56,067 nt of DNA from Helicobacteraceae bacterium. Its GTDB lineage: Bacteria; Campylobacterota; Campylobacteria; Campylobacterales; Sulfurimonadaceae. Positions 18,464 through 26,430 of the stretch are shown in pieces; the stretch's first letter is position 1; every line of letters begins with the position of its first letter. Made by a program: the position numbers and the translations under genes. The notes under the pieces are model-generated. The model searched no databases. It had not been told where the DNA came from and saw only the letters and a program-made list of their open reading frames with translations. The stretch covers positions 1 through 56,067 of the forward strand of contig JALSLA010000040.1 in assembly GCA_026988515.1 (NCBI GenBank). Reading direction: 5' to 3'.

Positions 18464-19417
18464 ATGGGAACCAAACGTGATATGATCGAAGATGAATTCA
18501 AAGAAGATACCAAACTCGATGACCTGCTGCACGAAGAGCGGCGTAAACAAAAATCCAAAAAGAAAAAAAATGACAAGCGTGGCAGCAATAAAAAGAAAAA
18601 TCGTGTTGCCGTTTGGGTTAAAAAAGAGGTTTTAGAGTACGAAAAAGAGTTGCGTATCCTGCAAATTGAACTCTTGAAAATGCAAAACCATCTCAAAGAT
18701 ACGGGTCAAAAACTGCTCATGATCTTTGAAGGGCGTGATGCTGCGGGAAAAGGCGGTACCATTAAACGTATTACCGAACATATCAATCCAAGGGGTGCCC
18801 GTGTCGTTGCACTCAACAAACCCTCAGATACCGAACGCTCCCAATGGTATTTTCAACGCTATGCCTCCCACCTGCCCTCTGAAAGTGAAATTGTCCTCTT
18901 TGACAGGAGCTGGTACAATCGCGGCGGCGTTGAACCCGTCATGGGGTTTTGTACGCAAGAAGAGCATAAAGAGTTTTTACACGAAGTACCCGAGTTTGAA
19001 CGCATGCTGGTCAACTCCGATATTACACTGTTTAAATTCTATTTTTCGGTTTCTAAAAAAGAGCAGGCCCGCCGTTTTGAAAAACGTAAAACCGATCCGC
19101 TCAAGCAGTACAAACTCTCTCCGGTCGATCAAAAATCTCAAGAACTTTGGGACAAATACACCATTGCCAAATATTCAATGCTTCTGGCTTCTCATACAAC
19201 TCATGCCCCATGGACCGTTATTAAATCCGATAACAAGAAAAAAGCGCGTATTGAGTGCATTAAACATATTTTACGCCATATCGACTATCCCGATAAAATC
19301 TCCAAAAAAGCACTTAAAGCCAATTCAGAAATTCTATTTTCGGGCGATATTGAAATTAAGAACATGGAAAACAGCATGTCCTTGAAAAAAAATGAGAGGG
19401 GAGGAATCATGGAATGA
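18464..19417 (+). CDS. ppk2: Polyphosphate kinase 2 family protein
   Basis: 317 residues. A very Lys-rich N-terminal tail (about 25-47) precedes the P-loop-like PPK2 domain. Walker A is GRDAAGKGG (about 90-98), the lid or helix region is RGARVVALNKPSDTE, and Walker B is LFDRSWYNRGG (about 145-155). The enzyme transfers phosphate between polyphosphate and nucleoside diphosphates; whether ADP or GDP is used cannot be read from sequence. The end overlaps a micro-lipoprotein gene by four bases. Confidence 0.9.
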   Translation: MGTKRDMIEDEFKEDTKLDDLLHEERRKQKSKKKKNDKRGSNKKKNRVAVWVKKEVLEYEKELRILQIELLKMQNHLKDTGQKLLMIFEGRDAAGKGGTIKRITEHINPRGARVVALNKPSDTERSQWYFQRYASHLPSESEIVLFDRSWYNRGGVEPVMGFCTQEEHKEFLHEVPEFERMLVNSDITLFKFYFSVSKKEQARRFEKRKTDPLKQYKLSPVDQKSQELWDKYTIAKYSMLLASHTTHAPWTVIKSDNKKKARIECIKHILRHIDYPDKISKKALKANSEILFSGDIEIKNMENSMSLKKNERGGIME

Positions 19418-19518
19418 TTCGATTGCTTCTACTGAGTCTGGTACTCTTTGGCGTTGCGATGCTCCAAAGCGGTTGTGAACGCAACGACTACCAGCACCCG
19501 CTTCACCGCAATAAATAA
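19414..19518 (+). CDS. Predicted 34-residue micro-lipoprotein
   Basis: ATG 19414 overlaps the ppk2 stop (ATGGAATGA) and follows GGGGAGGAAT, a strong ribosome site. It encodes a hydrophobic leader and a lipobox-like end (MLQSGC), then only a short polar tail rich in Asn, His and Arg. Probably a very small lipoprotein translated with ppk2. The lipobox is not ideal (Gln at -3). Confidence 0.5.
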   Translation: MIRLLLLSLVLFGVAMLQSGCERNDYQHPLHRNK

Positions 19519-19526
19519 CACTGCTG

Positions 19527-19551
19527 TTCTCTCTTTACAGAAAAGAGAGAA
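19527..19551. terminator. Hairpin between convergent ppk2 unit and thrC
   Basis: TTCTCTCTTT (19527-19536) pairs perfectly with AAAGAGAGAA (19542-19551) around a five-base loop, at the convergent ends of the micro-lipoprotein gene and thrC, and covers the last thrC codons. The U-tract is poor on both sides, so it could stabilise mRNA ends instead of terminating. Confidence 0.5.
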
Positions 19552-21007
19552 TCGCCTCTTCTATATTCTCTTTTTCAACAACCGTCGTATGTACCGCTTT
19601 TTTATTGAAAAGTGCTTCAATCATCGGCGGAATCGTAACGTTTGCTTCTTTTGAAATGGCATGTAACGCGTCAATGTCTCGCGTATCCGTTTCACCGGTA
19701 AGAGCATTGGCAATAGTGGGTGAGAACTTTGTCCACTCTGCCGTAGAATAGACAATCATTACCAAAGGCTTCTCTTTAGATGTTTCATACGCTTTCAAAC
19801 AGGTTGCCGTATGCGGATCCATCAGGTAACCCGTCTCTTCAAAGGTTGTTTTAATATATGCCTTGCCTTCGGCATCACTACAATAATCAGCTGCAAAGAT
19901 CTCTTGCAGTCGTGCCAATTCATTGACATTCAGACGATACACCTGCTTCGTATCGAGATCGTGCATAAGCTCACGAGTACGCTCGGCACCCAGTAGCGAA
20001 TATAACACTCGCTCAACATTGGAAGATTTTAAAATATCCATTGCCGGCGATGTTGTCGCAATGAGTCGGCTTTCGCGCAGATCATACACACCGGTATGAA
20101 TAAGACGGGTTAAAATATTGTTCTCATTTGACGAAACTACCAGTTTTTCAACCGGAAGCCCCATCTGCATGGCATAGAAGGCACCTAGAATATTGCCGAA
20201 ATTACCGCTGGGTATATTGAGATAAACCTTCTCACCCATAGCAATGACCTCGGCTCTTACCAACTCAAGATAGCTGTGAATGTGATAGATAATCTGAAAA
20301 ATAATACGTCCGAAATTGACCGAATTGGCTGCTGAGAGCGAAATATGTTTTGCATTGAGCGTTGCTTTAAACCGCTCCGATGCCAACAGCGTTTTAAGTG
20401 CATTTTGCGCATCGTCGAAATTACCTTTAATACCGATAACTTTAAGATTTTCCGCATCTTCCGTAACCATCTGAAGACGCTGTACATCGGAGGTTCCCTT
20501 TTCCGGATAAAGACAGGCGACTTTGACGTTTTGTTGATTTTTAAACGTCTCAAGTGCCGCCGGACCGGTGTCACCGCTGGTAGCTGCTAAAATAAGATAG
20601 TTTTCATTTCGCTCTTGAGCGATGGCCGAAAGCACTTTGCCAAAAGGTTGCAGTGCCATATCTTTAAAAGCACGGGTCGGACCGTGATAGAGTTCACTGA
20701 CGTATAAGTCGTCATAAACCTTAACAACGGGAACCGGATTGCCGGGGTCATCAAACGCATCATAAAGCGCCAGTGCCTCGTCAATAACCTCTTGGGCTAT
20801 GTCAATATTAAATACATGTAAAAAATCACGTGCCAACGCTTTGTAGTGTGATTTGCGATGTTTTTCTAAAAAATCAATGCCCAAAGCAGGAAGCGTTTCG
20901 GGTACATAAAGACCGCCAAAAGAAGCAATTGGACTTAAAATCGCCTCGGAAAACGTGACGCTCTTTGGGTGTTTTCCATCATTTCCGCGTGTTTCAATAA
21001 AGTTCAT
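19535..21007 (-). CDS. thrC: Threonine synthase
   Basis: 490 residues from the ATG at 21007 (MNFIETRGND), preceded by AGAGTGAG; the longer ORF start adds a non-conserved leader. PLP-dependent enzyme that converts O-phosphohomoserine to threonine. The PLP lysine is K115 in HGPTRAFKDMALQPF, and the phosphate loop is ATSGDTGPAALETF. The N-terminal pattern (TRG near the start, GLYVPE) is typical of the family. Monocistronic, divergent from the TlpA-DUF3570 operon. Holds one TACATGTA copy (LHV). Confidence 0.93.
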   Translation of the reverse strand: MNFIETRGNDGKHPKSVTFSEAILSPIASFGGLYVPETLPALGIDFLEKHRKSHYKALARDFLHVFNIDIAQEVIDEALALYDAFDDPGNPVPVVKVYDDLYVSELYHGPTRAFKDMALQPFGKVLSAIAQERNENYLILAATSGDTGPAALETFKNQQNVKVACLYPEKGTSDVQRLQMVTEDAENLKVIGIKGNFDDAQNALKTLLASERFKATLNAKHISLSAANSVNFGRIIFQIIYHIHSYLELVRAEVIAMGEKVYLNIPSGNFGNILGAFYAMQMGLPVEKLVVSSNENNILTRLIHTGVYDLRESRLIATTSPAMDILKSSNVERVLYSLLGAERTRELMHDLDTKQVYRLNVNELARLQEIFAADYCSDAEGKAYIKTTFEETGYLMDPHTATCLKAYETSKEKPLVMIVYSTAEWTKFSPTIANALTGETDTRDIDALHAISKEANVTIPPMIEALFNKKAVHTTVVEKENIEEAILSFL

Positions 21008-21101
21008 ACTCACTCTTATTGTAGTTTTTTCGGCATTATATCTAAAAACGCTTGCTATAGACATGACAACACCTCTTCATCTGCGCTTCATCTTTCAATG
21101 G

Positions 21102-21107
21102 TATGAT
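21102..21107 (+). promoter_or_regulatory. Possible -10 box of the TlpA-DUF3570-ApbE operon
   Basis: TATGAT preceded by GG, 34 bases before the start at 21142, in the divergent region shared with thrC. No clear -35. Confidence 0.3.
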
Positions 21108-21141
21108 GCTCCTTTCATCTTTACGATTTCAAAGGATTTTT

Positions 21142-21603
21142 ATGCGTTTTGTTCTTCCGGTACTGCTTCTCTTCACGGTCACTCTCTTTGCCTACAGTAC
21201 CAACGACACCATCAGCACAAAGATGCAGCAGACGTTGCAACTCGACCCCAAAAAAATCACCATAGTCGATTTTTTTGCGTCATGGTGCGGTTCATGTAAA
21301 AAAGAGATTCCTCATATTTCCAAAGTCAATGCACAGCTTGACCCAAACAAATATGAAATTATCGGTATTGACGTTGATAAAAAACTTTCGGAAGGCATTG
21401 CCTTTCAAGAAGCGCTTAAAGCTAAGGGGCACCTGAACTTTCGTGTTATTAACGACCCTGAAAACAACATTGTCAAAGCATTTAACCCCATCGGTATGCC
21501 CGCACTCTATTATATTAGAGATCATAAAGTACTCAAAGTGCTCTACGGAGCCATCGATGATATCGACGATGTTATTCGTAACGATTTAAAAGCATTGGAG
21601 TAG
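21142..21603 (+). CDS. TlpA-like periplasmic thioredoxin
   Basis: 153 residues from ATG 21142 (ribosome site AAAGGA), with a signal peptide (about 1-17). A thioredoxin fold follows, with active site WCGSC (C49 and C52) and a cis-Pro region (GMPALYYI). Expected to reduce or exchange disulphides in the periplasm. It opens a four-gene unit with DUF4266, DUF3570 and ApbE (gaps of three bases, a 10-base overlap, and seven bases), so its client is probably the Cys-bearing DUF4266 lipoprotein or the barrel. The longer upstream ORF start has no ribosome site. Confidence 0.85.
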   Translation: MRFVLPVLLLFTVTLFAYSTNDTISTKMQQTLQLDPKKITIVDFFASWCGSCKKEIPHISKVNAQLDPNKYEIIGIDVDKKLSEGIAFQEALKAKGHLNFRVINDPENNIVKAFNPIGMPALYYIRDHKVLKVLYGAIDDIDDVIRNDLKALE

Positions 21604-21606
21604 CCC

Positions 21607-21825
21607 GTGAATGCCATAGTCCTTGTTCTAACGGCACTGCTTGTTGGCGGTTGCAGTGGTATTGTCGATGTCAAACCCTGGGAGAAAGAGCGTCTCTCCC
21701 GTGAAAGTATGCAAAACTCGGCCGGTAACGGTCTTGTGAGCAAGTTCGATGCACATGTCTATTTCTCTAAAGAAGCAAGCAAAGGCGGCGGTGGAGTTGC
21801 CGGAGGGGGATGCGGATGCAACTAG
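21607..21825 (+). CDS. DUF4266 small lipoprotein
   Basis: 72 residues from GTG (GGAG seven bases upstream). Lipoprotein signal with lipobox VGGC (C16), then SGIVDVKPWEKERLSR, the hallmark of DUF4266, and a Gly-rich tail ending GGGCGCN. The C-terminal Cys pair in a Gly-rich tail could be the target of the neighbouring thioredoxin or a ligand site. Family function is unknown. The tight link to DUF3570 and ApbE points to a shared envelope redox role. Confidence 0.82.
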   Translation: MNAIVLVLTALLVGGCSGIVDVKPWEKERLSRESMQNSAGNGLVSKFDAHVYFSKEASKGGGGVAGGGCGCN

Positions 21826-23009
21826 CTACCAAACTCTCCTTGTTTACATGCGGTTTGCTTGCCGTCGGAACGCTTCAGGCAGAAGATTACGTCAGTGTAC
21901 AGTATGTTCATTACGATGAAGAGAGCGGACGAACAACCGTCATGTCACCGGCTCTTGAAGTCAGCAAAGATTTCGGCACCGACTACACACTCAAAGCCTC
22001 ATTGGTTCTTGACAGCATCAGCGGTGCCAGTCCGTCATGGTATGACAGCTCCAGCGGTGCTTCGGCATTTTCGCGCGGCACTACCTCGAGTGATCGTGTT
22101 GTTTACGGTAATATCGATTATGATGACACCCGAACTGCCGGATCTGTCGCATTAACAACACGTTTTGCATCGCGTGACGAGCTCACCGTCGGCTATAGCC
22201 GCTCTTACGAAAGCGACTATGAGGCCAATGAACTCTCTGCCGAATATCTCTACAATCTTGACAGCAGCCGTAACCGTACCCTCTCGTTTGGACTCTCGTA
22301 CCAATTTAATCGCGTATTGGTTGAAGAGTACGCGAGCAATACCAACCGTTTTAGAGACGATGATGATGACGATGACGATGATTACGACTCCAGTAGCGGG
22401 GCAAGCCAATCATTTGATATTAACGTGCTCACTGCCGAGATCGGTGTTACCCAGATAATCAACCCGACTTCACTGGCAAAAATTTCGGTTTTCTACATTA
22501 ACGAAGACGGTTATTTGAGTAACCCCTACATGAATGTTGTACGCAACTACAACCTCAATAACAGCGCTACAGCAGAGGTAACGGCAGAGAGCAAGCCCGA
22601 CACCCGAACCGCCTATGGCATGACACTTCAGTACATTAGTGCGCTTAGCGACACACTCAGTACGAATACATCCTACCGTTTGTACCGTGATGACTGGGGT
22701 ATTTTGTCTCATACCGTCAATACCGAACTCTATTATGAATACGGCGACAATTGGCTGTTAGGTCTGGGATTGCGCTACTATAAGCAAAACGAAGCCGATT
22801 TTTACAGTGAAAGCAAAACCTTTTTTACCAATGAAACCTATGCCAGCAGTGACCGGCGCATGAGTGATTTTCATGCCCTTTCCTACAAAGCAAATGCACG
22901 CTACCGTGTCAATGACGACTGGAGTGTCAACGGCGGTATTACCTATTATGACCAAAGCAAACATTTTGATGCTCTGTACTATACTCTGGGGCTAAAATAC
23001 AACTTCTAG
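21816..23009 (+). CDS. DUF3570 outer-membrane beta-barrel protein with three candidate flavinylation motifs
   Basis: 397 residues from ATG 21816, which suits the GGAGG at 21802-21806 better than the ATG at 21810. Signal peptide cut near LQA-ED. The rest alternates as beta strands with a C-terminal aromatic (YNF), so it should be an outer-membrane barrel. Three copies of D-x-x-S-G-A-S occur: DSISGAS at 22011-22031, DSSSGAS at 22044-22064 and DSSSGAS at 22386-22406. Each fits the Dxx(S/T)GA(S/T) pattern at which ApbE attaches FMN to NqrB/NqrC/RnfG-type proteins. An ApbE gene follows directly. A run of nine Asp codons (about 22357-22382) precedes the third motif. Confidence 0.85.
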   Translation: MQLATKLSLFTCGLLAVGTLQAEDYVSVQYVHYDEESGRTTVMSPALEVSKDFGTDYTLKASLVLDSISGASPSWYDSSSGASAFSRGTTSSDRVVYGNIDYDDTRTAGSVALTTRFASRDELTVGYSRSYESDYEANELSAEYLYNLDSSRNRTLSFGLSYQFNRVLVEEYASNTNRFRDDDDDDDDDYDSSSGASQSFDINVLTAEIGVTQIINPTSLAKISVFYINEDGYLSNPYMNVVRNYNLNNSATAEVTAESKPDTRTAYGMTLQYISALSDTLSTNTSYRLYRDDWGILSHTVNTELYYEYGDNWLLGLGLRYYKQNEADFYSESKTFFTNETYASSDRRMSDFHALSYKANARYRVNDDWSVNGGITYYDQSKHFDALYYTLGLKYNF

Positions 23010-23016
23010 GGTTTCA

Positions 23017-23841
23017 ATGCAGCAGTTCATCTACCGTTTTGAGAGTATGAGCACACCATGTGAGCTTCTGCTCTTTAGCAGATCCAAACATCAATCCGAT
23101 ACAGTGGCACAAGCCATTGTCAAAGAGAGTAAACGCCTGGAACACAAATACAACTACTACAGTTCCCATTCGTTTCTGCAACGTATTAACAGTCGCGACG
23201 CACAGCATCTCGATGCCGAAACAAAAACACTTCTTCAGCGTGCCAAACAGTACTACCGAGCAACAAACGGAATCTTTGACATTACCGTGGCAACCGTTAA
23301 AGAACTCTACACAACCCTGGCAAGCCGGAGCGAACTTGAGAGACAAAAAGCGCAACTGCTCCCTTTTGTCGGATGCGAACATTTCAGTATAAAAAAAGAG
23401 AACATCGTCTTTGACAACCCCTACACTAAAATTGATCTTGGCGGTTTTGTCAAAGAGTATGCCGTCGATCGTGCGGTTACTCTGGTTAAAAAACATAAAA
23501 TGACGGCGGCACTCATTAATTTTGGCGGCGATATTTACGCCTACGGTACAAAACCTGACGGCACAAAATTTAAAGTCGGTATTAAAGATCCTGAAAATCG
23601 TGCCGTTCACGCAATGTTTCTTGAACTTAACAATGAAGCACTGACCACTTCCGCATCGTATGAACGCCATTATATTATTGAAGAGAAAACCTACTCGCAT
23701 ATTATTTCAAAAAACGAGATTTCTCAAACACCCCGATCTGTCAGCGTTATTTCACCAAATTGTGTTGAAAGCGGTGTCTATTCAACCGCACTCATGATCA
23801 ATCCTGATCTCCGGACAAAAAATCGTGTCGTTATGCTCTAA
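23017..23841 (+). CDS. apbE: FAD:protein FMN transferase (ApbE)
   Basis: 274 residues. ApbE signatures in order: MSTPCELLLF (the usual MGT region), FDITVATVKELY, KIDLGGFVKEYAVDRA, LINFGGDIYAYG, TTSASYERHY and a closing SGVYSTALM. The enzyme moves FMN from FAD to a Thr or Ser of target proteins. Unlike most ApbE it has no visible signal peptide or lipobox, so either it acts in the cytoplasm before export or an export signal is unconventional. Seven bases after the DUF3570 barrel gene, whose SGAS motifs are the obvious candidate targets. Confidence 0.88.
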   Translation: MQQFIYRFESMSTPCELLLFSRSKHQSDTVAQAIVKESKRLEHKYNYYSSHSFLQRINSRDAQHLDAETKTLLQRAKQYYRATNGIFDITVATVKELYTTLASRSELERQKAQLLPFVGCEHFSIKKENIVFDNPYTKIDLGGFVKEYAVDRAVTLVKKHKMTAALINFGGDIYAYGTKPDGTKFKVGIKDPENRAVHAMFLELNNEALTTSASYERHYIIEEKTYSHIISKNEISQTPRSVSVISPNCVESGVYSTALMINPDLRTKNRVVML

Positions 23842-24166
23842 AGAGCTCCTTGTATTTTGTTTCAATATACAAAGCGCACTCTTGGTATTTTTTTACATGT
23901 AACGACTCAATCGTATCAATCAGGGGGCGGTACTTCACATAAGTCTGCCAGACACGCGCTGCACTCTCACGCCCGCGGCGTTTCAGTTCAAACGCCGTAG
24001 CTGCGTTGATGAAACCTTTTAAAATATTGCTCTCGTCTCGGTCTCCTCTACTACGGTACGCTTTCCAGTCGGTTTCAAGCACTTCGTGCGCCTGAGCAAA
24101 TGCACTATCTTCAAGCATCTGCATAAATTCATCGATATTATGTTGTGGCATTGGCGACGCTTTCAT
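23831..24166 (-). CDS. DUF309 family protein
   Basis: 111 residues, all-helical. It has the DUF309 pattern of a helix with HEVLETDWKAYR (about residues 23-34) and a following KGFINAATAFELKRRG helix. The family is small, cytoplasmic and of unknown function. Its start abuts the stop of the deformylase-like gene (TAAATG), and its 3' end overlaps apbE convergently by 11 bases. Holds TTTACATGTAAC (LHVK). Confidence 0.8.
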   Translation of the reverse strand: MKASPMPQHNIDEFMQMLEDSAFAQAHEVLETDWKAYRSRGDRDESNILKGFINAATAFELKRRGRESAARVWQTYVKYRPLIDTIESLHVKKYQECALYIETKYKELFRA

Positions 24167-24988
24167 TTAAAGCAGCGGCTTTAAAATATAGTAACTTGCG
24201 CCAAACATTGCCAGAGTCAATGCCAAGAATTTCAGACTCACACTCATAAAGCTCACAACCTGACACCCAGTGCATGACACGACACGGCTTGCTTCATATT
24301 TTGCATAGGCAAAGTAACCAATATTAAGCAATATTAGAGCTACTGTGGCATATACATTAAACGTATAAAACATTTGCAATGTACTTTGTTCAAAGGAAAA
24401 CAGCGGTGTAAACAGCGTTAGAAACTCCAAGACTAAGAGTTTGGTCATCATACTTTTAAAATATTCTCGTCCCGAAACGGGAGCATTTGAATCAAAACTG
24501 CCGACCACCCCCGAATACGCCAGCTCTTTTTCCAGATTTTTACGCTCTTTGGCATTCATTTTTGTTGCAAAACTACCGCCGAATATATAATCGAACTTTC
24601 GCTGTATACGCCGTGACAATGCTCCTTCAGCCTGTAAGGCATGTTGGTTGCCATCACGATCCTGATAGATTAAAGAGATACTCTCATAACGATGAATGGT
24701 ACGTTGAACATCCGGAAGATACAGTGTGGTTTCCAGCGATGGCACCCACCCCTTTTTTTTAATAATTCTCGGATTGATCAGCTCTAAAAAATTTCCTTCA
24801 TCATCTTTAACCACCACAACGGCAAGGGGGTAGGCAATCTGTATGGCAGCCAAGCCGTCGGCATTGTTAGCTTTGGCTGTATCTTTCATATCTTCTATGA
24901 GGTCATGAAGCGCATCGTCAAATACCCTGACATCGGAAGAGACCAAATCAATACGACTGTCAGGGTATACTACTATATCTCGAACCAT
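24167..24988 (-). CDS. Peptide-deformylase-like pseudoenzyme fused to a membrane domain
   Basis: 273 residues. The first 145 follow the peptide deformylase fold: motif 1 ADGLAAIQ (43-50, usual GxGLAAxQ), motif 2 ETTLY (86-90, usual EGCLS), motif 3 QRKFDY (129-134, usual QHExDH). The metal-binding Cys and both His and the catalytic Glu are therefore all replaced (T, R, Y, K), so it cannot be an ordinary metal deformylase. Residues 180-270 add about three membrane helices and a CTGC motif (239-242). It may have been kept as a binding domain, for example for nascent N-termini at the membrane; that is speculation. Coupled to a DUF309 gene. Confidence 0.72.
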   Translation of the reverse strand: MVRDIVVYPDSRIDLVSSDVRVFDDALHDLIEDMKDTAKANNADGLAAIQIAYPLAVVVVKDDEGNFLELINPRIIKKKGWVPSLETTLYLPDVQRTIHRYESISLIYQDRDGNQHALQAEGALSRRIQRKFDYIFGGSFATKMNAKERKNLEKELAYSGVVGSFDSNAPVSGREYFKSMMTKLLVLEFLTLFTPLFSFEQSTLQMFYTFNVYATVALILLNIGYFAYAKYEASRVVSCTGCQVVSFMSVSLKFLALTLAMFGASYYILKPLL

Positions 24989-25091
24989 GATATATTCTAC
25001 TCCTATTAAAGAGTATTATTATAGAGTGTCATCATAAAAAAGGGCTTATAGGAAGATGTTCCATGCAGTAATGGCAGACTCCACAAAGGAA

Positions 25092-25103
25092 TCTACATGT
25101 AAA
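25092..25103. repeat. TACATGTA palindrome copy (TCTACATGTAAA, intergenic)
   Basis: Ends one base before the 3' end of the DUF4332 gene (stop at 25105-25107). Confidence 0.8.
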
Positions 25104-25104
25104 T

Positions 25105-25509
25105 TTAGTAGGTTAAAATACGCGGCAATTCTTTGGCTTGAGCAATCCACCCTTCAACTTGTGAGAGTACCGGAACTTTACGTACCAGTTTCCGTTCGGC
25201 ATTGACCGCTTCCATTTTCGCCGTTAGATTTTCGGCATTACGCGTTGCCAGTTGCGGAATGGTGTTGACATTGGCAAATTCTAACAGATCGGCATATTGC
25301 GAGCTGATTCCTTTAACACGTGCCAAGTCTGCTTTATTGACCCATGTTAAAATCAATTTTTGGCTAATGCCCGACTCTTTAGCCAAATTGGCACGACCTG
25401 CCGGTTTTGCTCCCGCTTCAAGAAGTTTTTCAAGTGAACCAATACCGATCTCTTTAAGTTTCTTCTCGTACGTTGCACCGATGCCTTCAATATCTGAAAG
25501 TTTTGCCAT
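25105..25509 (-). CDS. DUF4332 helix-hairpin-helix protein
   Basis: 134 residues. Two helix-hairpin-helix-like halves (IEGIGATYEKKLKEIGIGSL at about 7-26 and ARVKGISSQYADLLEFANV at about 63-81) match DUF4332. Such domains bind DNA or act as adaptors; the role is unknown. Its start is read from GGGGAT just upstream. Single gene, with its own promoter region. Confidence 0.82.
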   Translation of the reverse strand: MAKLSDIEGIGATYEKKLKEIGIGSLEKLLEAGAKPAGRANLAKESGISQKLILTWVNKADLARVKGISSQYADLLEFANVNTIPQLATRNAENLTAKMEAVNAERKLVRKVPVLSQVEGWIAQAKELPRILTY

Positions 25510-25545
25510 GGTATCCCCTTTTTTTAGATTATTATCTATAGTTAC

Positions 25546-25561
25546 AACTTAAAACTAAGTT
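25546..25561 (-). promoter_or_regulatory. Perfect inverted repeat upstream of the DUF4332 gene
   Basis: AACTTA-aaac-TAAGTT lies 37-52 bases upstream of the DUF4332 start, where an operator could sit. The region is AT-rich and chance is possible. Confidence 0.35.
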
Positions 25562-25611
25562 AAATTAAATTTTTTAAGCTTAAAAACGTATTGTTTTATA
25601 GATTTTTTTAA

Positions 25612-25623
25612 TTTACATGTAAT
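25612..25623. repeat. TTACATGTAA palindrome copy (intergenic)
   Basis: TTTACATGTAAT in the 180-base gap between the DUF4332 gene and the 3' end of the znuB-like gene. Confidence 0.85.
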
Positions 25624-25689
25624 TTTGATGCAGAATATATACTCATTGAAAAAAAGACTCCCAATACAAAACGCCGCTTAAAGCAACAT

Positions 25690-26430
25690 CTATTTTCCTC
25701 TCCCTAATGCCCCGATAATTCCGCACAACGAACCAACAAATACAATGGTATAGCCTGTAGGTAAATCAAATACATAAGAGAGCACCATAGCAACAATAAT
25801 AACGATTGAGCCTGCGACCCAGGCAAAACCCAAAGGGTTAAATGTACTCTGTATCAATGCCAAGTAGGCAGGAACAATGAGTAATACAAACACTACCAGT
25901 ACGCCTGCCAACTGAACGGATGATGTTACCGTTAAAGCCAGCAGTGTGAAAAACAGCATCTCTTTGGCTACGCCGTGCAATCTATGATAGAGAGTAAAAA
26001 ACACAAAAGCCACCACCGCATAAAGAATCAAAGGCTCTGTGAGATCGCTAAGGGTGGCAAAGAGAATATCGGTAGCTTGAAGTTTATTAAACAGCTCTGT
26101 TCCTTGAGCAGTATTGGAGAGTATAACAATAATGCTGCTGGCTCCAAAAGCATACAACATACCGATAAACGCTTCAATATGTTTCACTCTGTAAGTCGCT
26201 AAAGCAATCAGCAGTGCTCCCAAGAGGGCGAAGGTCAGCGTTAACATAAAACTGTATGCTCCGTGAAAGAACAAGAGACTCACTGCCACACCGATGGCGG
26301 CAAACTGTCCGATGGCCAAGTCGGTAAAAATTACCCCTCTTTTGATGATTTCCAGTCCAAAAATAGCATGGATACAAACCAATAAAATCGCCAAAATAAA
26401 GGCGGGGTAGAGAATGGCAACTATTGACAT
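25690..26430 (-). CDS. Zinc/manganese-type ABC transporter permease (ZnuB-like)
   Basis: 246 residues with about seven to eight membrane helices and the ABC-3 family patterns: GLEIIKRGVIFTDLAIGQ near the start and SSVQLAGVLVVFVLLIVPA in the second half. Inner-membrane channel of a zinc or manganese importer. It overlaps the binding-protein gene by 10 bases. No ABC ATPase gene lies in the unit, so ZnuC must be encoded elsewhere. Confidence 0.87.
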   Translation of the reverse strand: MSIVAILYPAFILAILLVCIHAIFGLEIIKRGVIFTDLAIGQFAAIGVAVSLLFFHGAYSFMLTLTFALLGALLIALATYRVKHIEAFIGMLYAFGASSIIVILSNTAQGTELFNKLQATDILFATLSDLTEPLILYAVVAFVFFTLYHRLHGVAKEMLFFTLLALTVTSSVQLAGVLVVFVLLIVPAYLALIQSTFNPLGFAWVAGSIVIIVAMVLSYVFDLPTGYTIVFVGSLCGIIGALGRGK

